Shown: positions 1 to 8,188 of the stretch, one piece after another | How positions within the stretch are numbered: the first letter of the stretch is position 1 | How the letters are laid out: each line of letters opens with the position of its first letter | Assembly: GCA_030605385.1 (NCBI GenBank) | Contig: JAUWIL010000003.1 | Coordinates: 1 to 35,813, forward strand | Source: Methanobacteriota archaeon | GTDB taxonomy: Archaea > Halobacteriota > Syntropharchaeia > JAUWIL01 | DNA length: 35,813 nt | Reading direction: 5' to 3' | Notes under the pieces: model-generated | Databases searched by the model: none | What the model was told of the DNA's origin: nothing | Seen by the model: the letters and a program-made list of their open reading frames with translations, nothing else | Program-made: the position numbers and the translations under genes

Positions 1-1
1 A

Positions 2-109
2 GAAGTAATGGAGGGAAAAGTCAAGAAGATTGGAAACGGCGGGATGATACTGTCATCAAAGAAATATATTGGAAGAAATGTTTACGTCCTGATTAGGAGA
101 CAGAAATAA
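2..109 (+). CDS. DUF2080-like transposase-associated protein, C-terminal part (5' end off window)
   Basis: An open frame runs in from the window edge and stops with TAA at 107-109. The peptide contains KVKKIGNGGMILSSKKYIG and then a basic end, which resembles the short DUF2080 proteins found beside transposases in archaea. Those proteins resemble small DNA-binding partners, but their role is not well established. An in-frame ATG at position 8 exists, so a 33-residue protein is possible. The family is normally longer and has residues before this motif, so a cut-off start is more likely. No transposase is visible downstream. The family call rests on memory of the motif only. Confidence 0.5.
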   Translation, partial: EVMEGKVKKIGNGGMILSSKKYIGRNVYVLIRRQK

Positions 110-204
110 TTATGCAACACAGCAATAATTTAACCTGTTAGTGCAATTCAGCCTCATTTTCCCAGCCAATCCACACTCACTAGGTTTCTACACACTCGCT
201 CGAT

Positions 205-252
205 TTCTATGGTGACCTCTATGGTAGTCTCTATGGTGACCTCTATGGTGAT
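205..252. repeat. 12-bp tandem repeat, four copies
   Basis: Four successive 12-bp units of the form CTCTATGGTGAC, with small changes (one copy ends AGT, the last GAT). The repeat supplies the first codons of the longest ORF reading (MVTSMVVS...), which is a reason to prefer a later start for the gene that follows. Confidence 0.85.
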
Positions 253-340
253 AGCTATATATCATCACTTAACAAATCATTTAACAAATAATCACTTAGC
301 GAAGGGTAGCATTAAGGGCATTAAGGGTGGCACTAAAATC

Positions 341-673
341 GTGATAGAGATAAAGTCAGACAGTCTTGATGAGAGGATTATCAGGATATTGATGAACCAC
401 TCTCGCCCGGTAACCTTGTCTGAGCTGCAATCGGAGCTGGGTATTTCAGAGAGTCAGTTTGATAGGGCAGTAAGAAGGATATATCGCAGGGGCATAATAG
501 GATTCGATCCACTTCCTGACAGGACATACGTGAGACTCATGAGGACCGACATAATCTTTACTGGAAGGGGCATCACCCAGAAGAAGCCGCTGAAGAAGAA
601 AAAAGGCAGAACAAAAGGTGTTAAAGGCATTGAGAACGCAGGGGCGGACGAGCATGATATCATGTATGCATGA
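341..673 (+). CDS. Small winged-helix-like DNA-binding protein
   Basis: The ORF track opens this frame at 209, but the first 44 residues come from a 12-bp tandem repeat and low-complexity sequence. I prefer the GTG at 341, which has a GGTGG-like ribosome site just upstream and gives 110 residues. The predicted protein starts VIEIKSDSLDERIIRILMNH and then shows a helix-turn-helix pattern (PVTLSELQSELGISESQFDRAVRRIYRRGII) followed by a short beta-wing-like stretch. This is the usual layout of an archaeal winged-helix domain. The C-terminus is very basic (KKPLKKKKGR), which could add non-specific nucleic-acid binding. No effector domain or metal site is visible, and the target is unknown. The gene stands alone on this strand. 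Confidence 0.55.
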   Translation: MIEIKSDSLDERIIRILMNHSRPVTLSELQSELGISESQFDRAVRRIYRRGIIGFDPLPDRTYVRLMRTDIIFTGRGITQKKPLKKKKGRTKGVKGIENAGADEHDIMYA

Positions 674-815
674 ATCGCATGTATGGTGCGGGAAAATGAA
701 ATCAGATGAACTACCATCCAAGTGAAATAGCATCAGCTAATCAAGGTCTATTAGAGATTGAGGTCCATCAAGGGTTGGTAGACTTTCCGATACCAACCTC
801 TGTGTGTAATCAATC

Positions 816-1052
816 TCAGCTCTTATTATCAACAGTCTCGAGCTTGAACATGGTATTGAGACCTTTAAGTGTGAGATGGACTTTATCGCTGAGATTCAGG
901 ATCGCCTCAACACTAACCTTTTTGCTGCCCCAGTTGTAAACAAAATCATAGTTCCCTTTCACAGTCTTAAAACCCAGGGATAGGAGTCGCGAGTTTACCT
1001 CGCTTGGTGCCGCACCATCGCTGTTAAACCATACAACAAGATACGTTTTCAC
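816..1052 (-). CDS. Small conserved archaeal protein, ferredoxin-like fold suspected
   Basis: A 78-residue protein starting at GTG, preceded by a good ribosome site (GAGGTGGT about six bases upstream). The sequence begins MKTYLVVWFNSDGAAPSEV and continues with a GFKTVKGNYDFVYNWG segment. I recall similar short proteins in other methanogen-related archaea, but no function. Predicted secondary structure by eye is beta-alpha-beta-beta-alpha-beta, which would suit a small ferredoxin-like or Cas2-like fold. There is no catalytic motif and no cas gene nearby, so Cas2 is not claimed. Its 5' leader, including the ribosome site and first codon, is duplicated in tandem upstream. Confidence 0.6.
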   Translation of the reverse strand: MKTYLVVWFNSDGAAPSEVNSRLLSLGFKTVKGNYDFVYNWGSKKVSVEAILNLSDKVHLTLKGLNTMFKLETVDNKS

Positions 1053-1109
1053 CTTACCACCTCATTACGCTCCATTACTTTCACCTTACCACCTCATTAC
1101 GCTCCATTA
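1047..1109. repeat. 31-bp direct duplication containing the start region of the upstream-facing gene
   Basis: The 31-bp unit beginning TTTCACCTTACCACCTCATT occurs at 1047-1077 and again at 1079-1109, with one base between. Read on the minus strand it contains the ribosome site and GTG start of the 78-residue gene, so a second, unused-looking copy of the start signals sits upstream of the real one. Confidence 0.9.
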
Positions 1110-1110
1110 T

Positions 1111-1162
1111 GGATAGCCCCATTATGGATAGCCCCATTATGGATAGCCCCATTATGGATAGC
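1111..1162. repeat. 15-bp tandem repeat (three full copies plus part)
   Basis: Units of GGATAGCCCCATTAT at 1111-1125, 1126-1140 and 1141-1155, followed by a partial unit GGATAGC. The repeat directly abuts the 31-bp duplication. Confidence 0.9.
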
Positions 1163-1245
1163 ATATAATATTTCTATCTCTGTTGTTCTATAAGTGTATC
1201 CATGGGGAACGGAATCTCATCCACCAAATCAATGAACTTTCGCAA

Positions 1246-2637
1246 TCATTCCTCGTCCTTCTTCCACAATCCAAGCACATGCCATAGCATGAAAAGGATA
1301 ATCTCTCCCATGATAAGCACTCCCATAACAAGTGCGAAGTTAAAATCCCCACCCTGAGAATAGCCAATGAGTGGGATACTAACGACCAGCAGGACAGGTA
1401 TCAGGAGCATCAGGCACAGACTCATTCCATAGATATAATGCTCCATAGCGGGAGATTCATAATTGGGGTCGATTACACGGCACAGCGACAATCCAGAGCT
1501 CATCGTTCCTGTTAGAGTTCCATAGCAAAGCACAGTCCTTTCCAGATGAGAATCTCTCCATACGTGCTTTGGTAGCAGTACGAATGCCAGCACGGTGGCA
1601 GCTCCGCCAGCGAGGGCGATAACGGCGATTGGTACGGCATACTTTGACACTGCGACTATTGGTATGGCTGCGAGCGATGCCACCACAAGATAGTCAACGC
1701 ATAGACCTGAAATTCTTGTTTGGATTCCAGAGTCTATCATTCTATCGAGCCCCAGGGGGTCAAGGATGAGGCTCCGTACGAGCATACCCACCACAACGAC
1801 TATTATGAACATGAAGCCCCAGAGTCCATCTGCGACTGCACCCATGCCTGCATATGACATGAGCTTTGTGCCGCCCAGCACTACAAGATACCCGCAGAGG
1901 TATACGATAAGACATAATGCCACCTGCAGGCTTAAGGTATCGATCGCCTCGGGGGAGGTTACAAGCCGACCGGCGGAAACTCTCCGCTCGTCATCGCTTA
2001 TTATACCGGTCCATATGTCGTCGTGGATCTCATCGTGACTGCCGATAAACTCAGCCTTATTGCGGCGCAGCCCCACGTTGATCATGATAATTCCCACGAG
2101 GAATGCCCACAGAAAACCTACCGCACCGAAGGCAAGCCCCACGCCGCTGCCGTCTATGAATCCAAGTGGTTCCCATGCCAGACCTATCGAGTATGCCTGT
2201 CCAGGTCCGCATGCATACCCCATCATCATCAGGGTGCCAAATGTGGGGAACATATCAGGGTACCATGTGTTGATGAAGAATATGGTGAGAACCGTTCCGA
2301 CAATGAGCTGCAGAATGGTGACGAAAGTCATCATTATGCCGGTGCTGATGGCTCCACCCCTAACCTCTTTATGCGCGTGGCGCTTCACGTTTCCAAGTGC
2401 AAGGGCTGCGAAGGTGATGTTGAGAAGATGGTAGATATAGCCGCCCATGTTGTCGGATAACGCTATTATGCCCATGTATTTGTTGCAGAGAATGAATCCA
2501 ATAGCCCCTCCAAGCACTGCGTTGGGTATTAGAAGTCTCTGCACGAATCTGACTCTTGCGCGTATTGCTGTGGCTGTCAGGAGAAAAATGCTGAGGTATA
2601 TAAAATCAAATACTATGCTCCACCCTATACCATCCAT
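1246..2637 (-). CDS. GltS-family (ESS) sodium/glutamate symporter-like membrane protein
   Basis: A 463-residue polytopic membrane protein, a little longer than typical GltS (about 400). The N-terminal half shows LLIPNAVLGGAIGFIL and GYACGPGQAYSIGLAWEP...GSGVGLAFGAVGFLWAF; the C-terminal half shows YGTLTGTMSSGLSLCRVIDP. These two related glycine-rich segments match the inverted-repeat architecture of the glutamate:sodium symporter family, in which they form the substrate and sodium site. A hydrophilic loop of about 40 residues (HDEIHDDIWTGIISDDERR) separates the halves. GltS proper moves glutamate with sodium; many archaeal relatives have unknown substrates, so only the family is claimed. The ATG at 2637 lacks a strong ribosome site. 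The gene is transcribed alone, away from the next gene. Confidence 0.75.
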   Translation of the reverse strand: MDGIGWSIVFDFIYLSIFLLTATAIRARVRFVQRLLIPNAVLGGAIGFILCNKYMGIIALSDNMGGYIYHLLNITFAALALGNVKRHAHKEVRGGAISTGIMMTFVTILQLIVGTVLTIFFINTWYPDMFPTFGTLMMMGYACGPGQAYSIGLAWEPLGFIDGSGVGLAFGAVGFLWAFLVGIIMINVGLRRNKAEFIGSHDEIHDDIWTGIISDDERRVSAGRLVTSPEAIDTLSLQVALCLIVYLCGYLVVLGGTKLMSYAGMGAVADGLWGFMFIIVVVVGMLVRSLILDPLGLDRMIDSGIQTRISGLCVDYLVVASLAAIPIVAVSKYAVPIAVIALAGGAATVLAFVLLPKHVWRDSHLERTVLCYGTLTGTMSSGLSLCRVIDPNYESPAMEHYIYGMSLCLMLLIPVLLVVSIPLIGYSQGGDFNFALVMGVLIMGEIILFMLWHVLGLWKKDEE

Positions 2638-3140
2638 ATGCTCAGAACCTGCGCTTCATTATATTTCTGCTCTTTTATGAACTGATTTATGAGTTGTTTG
2701 ATAATGGGTTGCTTGATAATATTACGCAAGGCTTTGTTGCGCAAGACTTATGAATTGCTTGGCAATTGCACAATTTTGTCAATAATTATTAATATCAGAG
2801 AACATCAGAGGGTGCGGCAAAGGGTATGTCTGTTTGCCTCTTAAGAAACTTTCGTTACCCAAATATACAATTTTCATGTACTATTTTGTACTGAAAGGAT
2901 ACTAAATGTTACATTTGGATGATAATTAATGCACGGAATAATACACAGCCTGCACAGCCATATGAAGATATAAAAACCAACCACCCACCACCCACCACAA
3001 ACCCATCTATCATCCCTACCACATGGTGCTGTGGTGCTGGATTTGGAAGTGTGTGGGACCACACCCAATCGGATGCACCTGCCTGTTGACAGATAATCCT
3101 TCACGCGGTGGTAGCCGCAGATAGAACCCCGTCACGACAA
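2638..3140. other. Intergenic region, no gene seen
   Basis: About 500 bases between divergent genes. I see a 14-base near-repeat (GTTGTTTGATAATG / GTTGCTTGATAAT) near 2692-2720, GC-poor sequence, and a C-rich run of CCCACCA units near 2982-3000. The ORFs in the track here overlap each other and have no family resemblance. No tRNA or other RNA gene was recognised. Confidence 0.5.
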
Positions 3141-3142
3141 TT

Positions 3143-3151
3143 CTTTTATAA
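3143..3151 (+). promoter_or_regulatory. TATA-like promoter element for the CMD-family gene
   Basis: CTTTTATAA centred about 28 bases before the ATG at 3176. This spacing matches an archaeal TATA box with transcription starting at or close to the start codon, i.e. a leaderless or nearly leaderless mRNA. No ribosome site precedes the ATG, which supports this. Confidence 0.5.
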
Positions 3152-3175
3152 GCGAAGCTATATATAAAGCGAAAT

Positions 3176-3622
3176 ATGGCTGATAAAAAAGTTGACAACC
3201 AAATCATGATAAAGAAGGTCATGGACCTTCTCAAGGACAAGGACAAGACGATACAGGCGATATATGAACAGATGGAAGAGCAGCTTGGAGAAGTACCGCT
3301 CGTCTCGCAGGTAATGTCCCGACGACCCGAGCAGTTCATACCGCATTCGATATACAGCTTTTTCACACTCAAAATGCCCAAGTCACTGAATGCAAAAACC
3401 GCAGAGTTGATAGCAATATCAGCGGCTGCTGCTGCGGGAAGCGAGCACTGTCTGCAGACGCATATAAACGCTGCACTGATTGCAGGCGCAAAAATGGACG
3501 AGATCTACGAAGCCATAATGATAAGCGCGCTAATGTCGCAGACGGCGGTATTGTCCAAGGCATTCAGAAAGCTTCTTGAAATGGAAGAGAGGCAGAGCAG
3601 CCGAGAGGAAAGAGAGCATTAA
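3176..3622 (+). CDS. Carboxymuconolactone decarboxylase (AhpD-like) family protein
   Basis: A 148-residue helical protein. Residues 70-130 carry the CMD core: KSLNAKTAELIAISAAAAAG, then the active-site region S89-E-H-C92-L-Q-T-H96, then INAALIAGAKMDEIYEAI. In peroxidase-type AhpD the motif is CxxC followed by His; here the first Cys is Ser89, leaving Cys92 and His96. A disulfide-based alkylhydroperoxidase mechanism is therefore unlikely in its classic form, and the true reaction is unknown. The N-terminal 40 residues are charged and probably helical. A TATA-like box sits about 28 bases upstream and the mRNA is probably leaderless. The geranylgeranyl reductase gene begins about 70 bases downstream on the same strand, so co-transcription is possible. 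Confidence 0.8.
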   Translation: MADKKVDNQIMIKKVMDLLKDKDKTIQAIYEQMEEQLGEVPLVSQVMSRRPEQFIPHSIYSFFTLKMPKSLNAKTAELIAISAAAAAGSEHCLQTHINAALIAGAKMDEIYEAIMISALMSQTAVLSKAFRKLLEMEERQSSREEREH

Positions 3623-3692
3623 CAAGTCATACCATTTTGCTGTTCGGGTCCAACCGGGTTCAATACCATAAACTCTCGAGGAGAAAATACCC

Positions 3693-4943
3693 TTGGAACG
3701 CTATGACGTGATAATAGTGGGATCCGGGCCGGCAGGAACGTCAACAGCATTGAACATCAGAGCACTCGCTCCTGAGATATCTGACAGAACGCTTGTACTT
3801 GAGAAGGCATCACATCCAAGGGAGAGGGTATGTGCAGGTGCTGTAAGGGCAGGTGCAGTCAGCACGCTGGAAAGGCTCGGAATCAAACTCAGCATACCAT
3901 TCAGACAGGTCAACAGGATTAGGATAAGGTACGGGGCAGACATCCTCGACTTATGTGAGAATGATATCGGAAGGGTTGTTCGCAGGAGCGAATTTGATAC
4001 ACATCTTGCTGGAGAGGCACAGCGCGGGGGAGTGGAGCTGCATGAGAATGAAGTTCTTACGGGCATGGAGAGAAAAGATGGCGGGATGATTGTAAGCACT
4101 GCTCTGGGAACATATTGGTCAAGGGTGGTTGTAGGTGCTGACGGCACTCCAAGTCGTGTGAGAAAGCTCGCAGGCATAAGGGACCGGATGGTTGCAGCCA
4201 CAAACTACATGGTTGAGGTGCCTGCGGAGATGATATCCCCGGACTATTATGGGGAAAGTGCGGACATGCTCACTTTTGATTTTTCTCTCACTCAGAGGTG
4301 TCTGAGCGGATATATCTGGGAATTTCCATGCATTATAGACGGCAGGGATTACGTAAGCATCGGTCTATTCAATAATAACCTATTCAATACAGGCCCACCT
4401 TCATACAGGCGGAATCTCAGGCAGATTCTAATGAAGCAACTCAAGAGCAGAGGTCTGAATCCAGATGACTGCAGTGTCAAGTCGCACCCAACCCGTATGT
4501 TCCAGAAGTCAAACATCGTTTCGGCGCCGGGCGTGTTACTGGTCGGAGATGCTGCGGGCGTTGACAGTTTTGCCGGAGAAGGCATATATCATGCTATAAA
4601 GTATGGTCAACTAGCAGCGCACGAGGTTGTGAGAGCGTTCAGGACCGGGGACCTTTCATTCAGCCATTACATCAGATCGATATTGAATTCTGACTTTGGC
4701 GGTGAAATAGTTAGATTCGGAAGGGTTGCAAGAGCGCTCTATGGCAGCAGTATAAAGTTCAATTTCATACTGTCGCTTTTGTGGAACAGCCCCGACATCC
4801 AGCGCATGATGATACAGAATTACAAGGGTACTTACAAGATTAGAGGACACGTTATGAAAGTTGGATGGAAGATGGCGCACCACCTCATATTTGGGGATAA
4901 GGGAGTACCAATCAGGGGACCAATCGGAAAAGTACATGGATAG
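3693..4943 (+). CDS. Geranylgeranyl reductase family FAD-dependent oxidoreductase
   Basis: A 416-residue flavoprotein of the geranylgeranyl reductase family, which hydrogenates prenyl double bonds, for example in archaeal ether lipids. The N-terminus has the FAD-binding motif VIIVGSGPAGTSTAL; the VCAGAVRAGAV segment is the reductase's substrate-side signature (the common form is CGGG/CAG-A); a second FAD contact, GVLLVGDAAGVDSFAGEGIYHA, is near residue 285. Length fits the family (about 390-460). The start is TTG at 3693, chosen because GAGGAG lies eight bases upstream and the Rossmann motif begins at residue 7. Archaeal genomes often carry several paralogues, so whether this one acts on membrane lipids, quinones or another isoprenoid cannot be told from sequence alone. 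Confidence 0.82.
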   Translation: MERYDVIIVGSGPAGTSTALNIRALAPEISDRTLVLEKASHPRERVCAGAVRAGAVSTLERLGIKLSIPFRQVNRIRIRYGADILDLCENDIGRVVRRSEFDTHLAGEAQRGGVELHENEVLTGMERKDGGMIVSTALGTYWSRVVVGADGTPSRVRKLAGIRDRMVAATNYMVEVPAEMISPDYYGESADMLTFDFSLTQRCLSGYIWEFPCIIDGRDYVSIGLFNNNLFNTGPPSYRRNLRQILMKQLKSRGLNPDDCSVKSHPTRMFQKSNIVSAPGVLLVGDAAGVDSFAGEGIYHAIKYGQLAAHEVVRAFRTGDLSFSHYIRSILNSDFGGEIVRFGRVARALYGSSIKFNFILSLLWNSPDIQRMMIQNYKGTYKIRGHVMKVGWKMAHHLIFGDKGVPIRGPIGKVHG

Positions 4944-4975
4944 GAGTTATTGATAGGAGTTATTGATAGGAGTTA
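4939..4975. repeat. 13-bp tandem repeat at the stop codon
   Basis: GATAGGAGTTATT repeats at 4939-4951 and 4952-4964, then a partial copy to 4975. The first copy contains the TAG stop codon of the reductase gene, so the repeat has grown outward from the gene end. Confidence 0.85.
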
Positions 4976-5076
4976 AATCACAGCCTGTACTTGTGAATAT
5001 TGTTCTCCCTGAAACGGCTCTAATTAAAGCCTCTGCTTAAAGCTGTTTTTATTCAACTCCCACCCCCCGGTATAAA

Positions 5077-5829
5077 TCACATAAGCACAATTTTCATGGC
5101 GGTGAATAGTACGTCTCCGCACGTTACTGCGAGGAGGAATCCTGCTGTTATGGACATCATGAACGGCATTATTGGTGTGACCCATACCATGGCATCATCG
5201 CCTGCTGCGCTTCTCAGGTTATTGAGCACTTCATCATCAATTTCAATTCCTCTTAGTTTTAAGGCTCGTGTGAAACCTCCGTTGTTCGGCTCGTAGGTCT
5301 CTATCAGTTTGAGATTTTTACCTCCTACATCTTTTACATGTGCCTTGTAGCCAATGGCTATCAGCGGCAGACTCCTTCTCACCTCACCGTAGTCAAGTTT
5401 TGCAAGGTTATAAGCGATGAACGAGATTGGCGCAATCAAGGTAATCACGGCAGCATTGGCTAACACACTGAACGGAAACGGGTTGGCACCTGGAATGCCA
5501 AGGAGGGGCAGATAATAGCCTCCAGCGTATAACTCCGGAAACATCGGAAGCACGACAGAGATGGCTATAATCGATTTCGCATCTGCCCCACCAAATGCCC
5601 TGATTCTGAAAAGCAGGTACACTACGGCATATATGAAGGCGGTAGCCAGCACAAGGCGCAGCAGGAACATATAATCGCCTCTAAGCAGCTCGTATAACGC
5701 GAGCGCAGCGCCGACGACAATCATTACGAGCCACACTCTGTTGGAGACGCGCCTGGTGCGCAGGTCAGTGTAACATGCATATGCAAGGAACGGCAGGCAT
5801 ACCAGCACTCGAAGGATTTCCAGCTCCAT
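5077..5829 (-). CDS. Archaeal prepilin (preflagellin) peptidase, A24 family
   Basis: A 250-residue membrane aspartyl protease that would remove class III signal peptides from archaeal pilins or archaellins. The first catalytic aspartate lies in CYTDLRTRRVSN near residue 20 and the second in the GxGD-type motif, here AFGGADAKSI. About six hydrophobic segments are visible, with a soluble insert (residues about 155-215) between the last ones, typical of archaeal A24B enzymes. The ORF track begins at 6051, but those extra 74 residues contain Cys-rich, non-membrane sequence. I choose the ATG at 5829 (MELEILRVL), where the first membrane helix begins. No pilin or archaellum genes lie in the window, so it presumably works on proteins encoded elsewhere. 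Confidence 0.85.
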   Translation of the reverse strand: MELEILRVLVCLPFLAYACYTDLRTRRVSNRVWLVMIVVGAALALYELLRGDYMFLLRLVLATAFIYAVVYLLFRIRAFGGADAKSIIAISVVLPMFPELYAGGYYLPLLGIPGANPFPFSVLANAAVITLIAPISFIAYNLAKLDYGEVRRSLPLIAIGYKAHVKDVGGKNLKLIETYEPNNGGFTRALKLRGIEIDDEVLNNLRSAAGDDAMVWVTPIMPFMMSITAGFLLAVTCGDVLFTAMKIVLM

Positions 5830-5865
5830 ATGTCTCACGCAAATATTCGATTTTGGATTACGCTC

Positions 5866-5990
5866 GGGACTCAAGTAATAAAGGGACTCAAGTAGTAAAG
5901 CACTGCAACAGGATATAATATTAGTGTCTTGGTAGCATGTCTGCAAACATCTTGGATTGTAGCTAAGCCAGCAGGTTGTAGCTAAGCCAG
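5866..5990. repeat. Two short direct duplications in one spacer
   Basis: A 17-bp unit (GGGACTCAAGTAATAAA, second copy with G for A) is repeated head to tail at 5866-5882 and 5883-5899. A 15-bp unit TTGTAGCTAAGCCAG occurs at 5957-5971 and 5976-5990. Confidence 0.85.
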
Positions 5991-6108
5991 TCGTATATAA
6001 ACTGCCCACAAGAATACCCATGAGCTGTGCTGTTAACACTCTCAAAACCATTAAATAGTATCATGCGCAACCACGTCATGAACGGTTCGACGGAATTGGT
6101 GTTGCTTT

Positions 6109-6882
6109 TTGGATGAGACCATAATATCGAAAGCCATCATTGAAACCTGCATGAGGGAGCTGATGGACTACCTTGTGGTTGATGTGGCGATAGTCGGCGC
6201 TGGCCCTTCGGGCATGACTGCCGCGTGTTACCTTGCGGAAGATGACTTCAAAGTCGCGGTATTCGAGAGAAAGATGAGCGTTGGCGGCGGCATGTGGGGC
6301 GGCGGCATGATGTTCCCCAGGATAGTGGTTCAGGATGAGGGCAAGGAGATACTGGATAAATTCGGAATCAGGTCGGACAAGTATGAGGCGGGATACTGGA
6401 CTGCGGATTCGATAGAATCGGTATCGACTATTTGCTCGAAGACGGTTAAGGCGGGCGCCAGAATATTCAATTTGATATCTGTGGAAGATGTCATGATACG
6501 TGAGAAAGGTGTCGTAGAGGGGCTTGTGCTTAACTGGAGTGCGGTGGAGATGGCAAAACTGCATGTGGACCCTCTAACCATCAAGGCTGACATGGTGATT
6601 GACGCGACAGGGCATGACTGTGAGGTCGTAAATGTCCTGCTTAGGAAGATGGGCAATGTGCTCAACACCCCAACAGGCGGAATAATGGGTGAGAAGCCGA
6701 TGTGGGCAGAAGCGGCGGAAGAGAGTGTGGTAAATAACACGGTTGAAGTCTATCCGGGTCTGGTTGTTGCCGGTATGTCAGCGAACGCTGTTATGGGATC
6801 GCCGCGTATGGGGCCCATATTTGGAGGGATGCTGCTTTCAGGCAGGGCGGCTGCAAAACTCATTGCTGGCAAGCTCGGGTAA
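6109..6882 (+). CDS. thi4: Thi4-family thiazole synthase, archaeal sulfide-dependent type
   Basis: A 257-residue FAD/NAD-fold protein of the Thi4 family, which makes the adenylated thiazole half of thiamine from NAD and glycine. [15 protein letters not shown] is the dinucleotide-binding loop; [16 protein letters not shown] and the C-terminal [23 protein letters not shown] are family signatures. In yeast a cysteine donates its own sulfur in a single-turnover reaction; in methanogen enzymes that position is His and sulfide is the sulfur source. Here the matching segment reads LHVDPLT with His152, so the multi-turnover, sulfide-dependent type is expected. Older databases call this family ribose-1,5-bisphosphate isomerase. 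The start is TTG at 6109, with the ATG at 6154 (MRELMDYL) or others possible. Single gene on this strand. Confidence 0.88.
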   Translation: MDETIISKAIIETCMRELMDYLVVDVAIVGAGPSGMTAACYLAEDDFKVAVFERKMSVGGGMWGGGMMFPRIVVQDEGKEILDKFGIRSDKYEAGYWTADSIESVSTICSKTVKAGARIFNLISVEDVMIREKGVVEGLVLNWSAVEMAKLHVDPLTIKADMVIDATGHDCEVVNVLLRKMGNVLNTPTGGIMGEKPMWAEAAEESVVNNTVEVYPGLVVAGMSANAVMGSPRMGPIFGGMLLSGRAAAKLIAGKLG

Positions 6883-7076
6883 TGGATTTTACCGCAATGG
6901 CGTTTAGCGCCAATTTGCTAATTTCCGAAACCACCCCTTCAACACAAGGCAAAGCAACACGAACTCCACGGTCATTCCATCATTATTTTACCTGAACCGA
7001 TTATAACTGATTATCTACATGAACTGCAAAGAATCATCATGCTTTAGATTTATTTGTAAAGGGGTTAGTGTGATTT

Positions 7077-8036
7077 ATGATGAAGTTATCTGGCATCCTT
7101 TTGTTATCCCTTTTAATCCTGTGCGGCTGCACCGGCTTAATCGCATCCTGTCATACTGCATCCGATACAGAGTCTGCGGGCATCCTGCGAATACAAGGTA
7201 TTTGCAGGGCATGTGGAAGTATCTCTGAATGCAAAGCATTCAGATATCTCGCGGAAGCTTCGCACTTATGGAATCCCGGGCCAATTCAGATTGCATTTGC
7301 GCAGAATACAACAGCATACGGAAACACCACAAATGAATCAAACGCGCAGGATAACACTACACAGAACGCTGCACAGATGCCTGCAAACATAAACGAATCT
7401 CAGAATGTTAGCACTTTTGATAACACATCCTCCATCTCGGACGATAATACAACGATTGACGCTAATACAACGATCGATATTAACGTTAGTGATAACGCCA
7501 CATCTTACGCATCTCCTACAGAGGCAGTGCCTACGCATTCTCCAACAATACTGCCTACTGCGAAAATAACTTATAAACAGGAGCCGAATTTCTCGGAACT
7601 TTATGGAGACTTCATCGAGCAGATGAAAAAAGATGCTAACACCGGCATTATGAGGGGAGTAGCGGCAGTCATATGCATCGTCATCACGGCATTAACTCTG
7701 CCGGCTTTGCTATTTCCCGAGAAGTGGCGCGACATATTATGGGTAGCCCTGGAGGACGCAAAGACATATCGAAGAATCGGGATGATATTTCTGATTGTTG
7801 GTTTGGATTTAATCATCTACACGATGAGGTTAATGCCTGCCGTAATCGTAATAGCTATAACTACTGGCTTTGTCTCACTGATGATGGCGATGCTGTTCCT
7901 GAATCCATATACCTTCAGGCAGCTCATAGCAGGATGGATAGAAGACCCGGTGGCTAAACACAGGAGAGCAGTATCTTTTGTAATATCTGCAATCAGTGCA
8001 CTGACTCTTATTTTGATTCTTGCGGGAGTTATATGA
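7077..8036 (+). CDS. Membrane protein with signal peptide/lipobox-like start, glycosylation-rich linker and four TM helices
   Basis: A 319-residue protein that I do not recognise. The N-terminus (MMKLSGILLLSLLILCGC) is a signal peptide with a possible lipobox cysteine at about residue 16. Residues 75-160 are rich in Asn, Thr and Ser with many N-x-S/T sequons (NTT, NTS, NES), suggesting an exposed, glycosylated linker. The C-terminal half has about four hydrophobic helices (around residues 195-215, 230-245, 255-280 and 295-317), a compact membrane domain. No catalytic motif is seen. The start is the first of two adjacent ATG codons; GGGG lies about 13 bases upstream. It could be a surface-anchored sensor or a membrane-assembly factor, but that would be a guess. 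Confidence 0.6.
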   Translation: MMKLSGILLLSLLILCGCTGLIASCHTASDTESAGILRIQGICRACGSISECKAFRYLAEASHLWNPGPIQIAFAQNTTAYGNTTNESNAQDNTTQNAAQMPANINESQNVSTFDNTSSISDDNTTIDANTTIDINVSDNATSYASPTEAVPTHSPTILPTAKITYKQEPNFSELYGDFIEQMKKDANTGIMRGVAAVICIVITALTLPALLFPEKWRDILWVALEDAKTYRRIGMIFLIVGLDLIIYTMRLMPAVIVIAITTGFVSLMMAMLFLNPYTFRQLIAGWIEDPVAKHRRAVSFVISAISALTLILILAGVI

Positions 8037-8130
8037 CGGCACTTTATTAGCATTTAACAGAGGGCATTTGACAGGATCAATAAGATTAATTTGACAGGGC
8101 CATAAAATCAGGTTGAGTCAGGAAGCCATA

Positions 8131-8185
8131 CCCACACCTATACCCATACCTATGCCCACACCTATACCCATACCTATGCCCACAC
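8131..8185. repeat. 24-bp tandem repeat, two copies plus part
   Basis: A 24-bp unit starting CCCACACCTATACCCATACC occurs at 8131-8154 and 8155-8178, with a third partial copy CCCACAC. It ends three bases before the stop codon of the convergent GG-ending gene. Confidence 0.9.
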
Positions 8186-8188
8186 TAT

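Noticed and set aside
816-1052. Cas2-like nuclease
   Set aside because: Only the general fold pattern is similar; no cas genes or CRISPR repeats are nearby and the catalytic Asp context is not convincing.
5830-6051. N-terminal extension of the prepilin peptidase
   Set aside because: The extra residues are not membrane-like, include tandem DNA duplications, and precede the natural family start.
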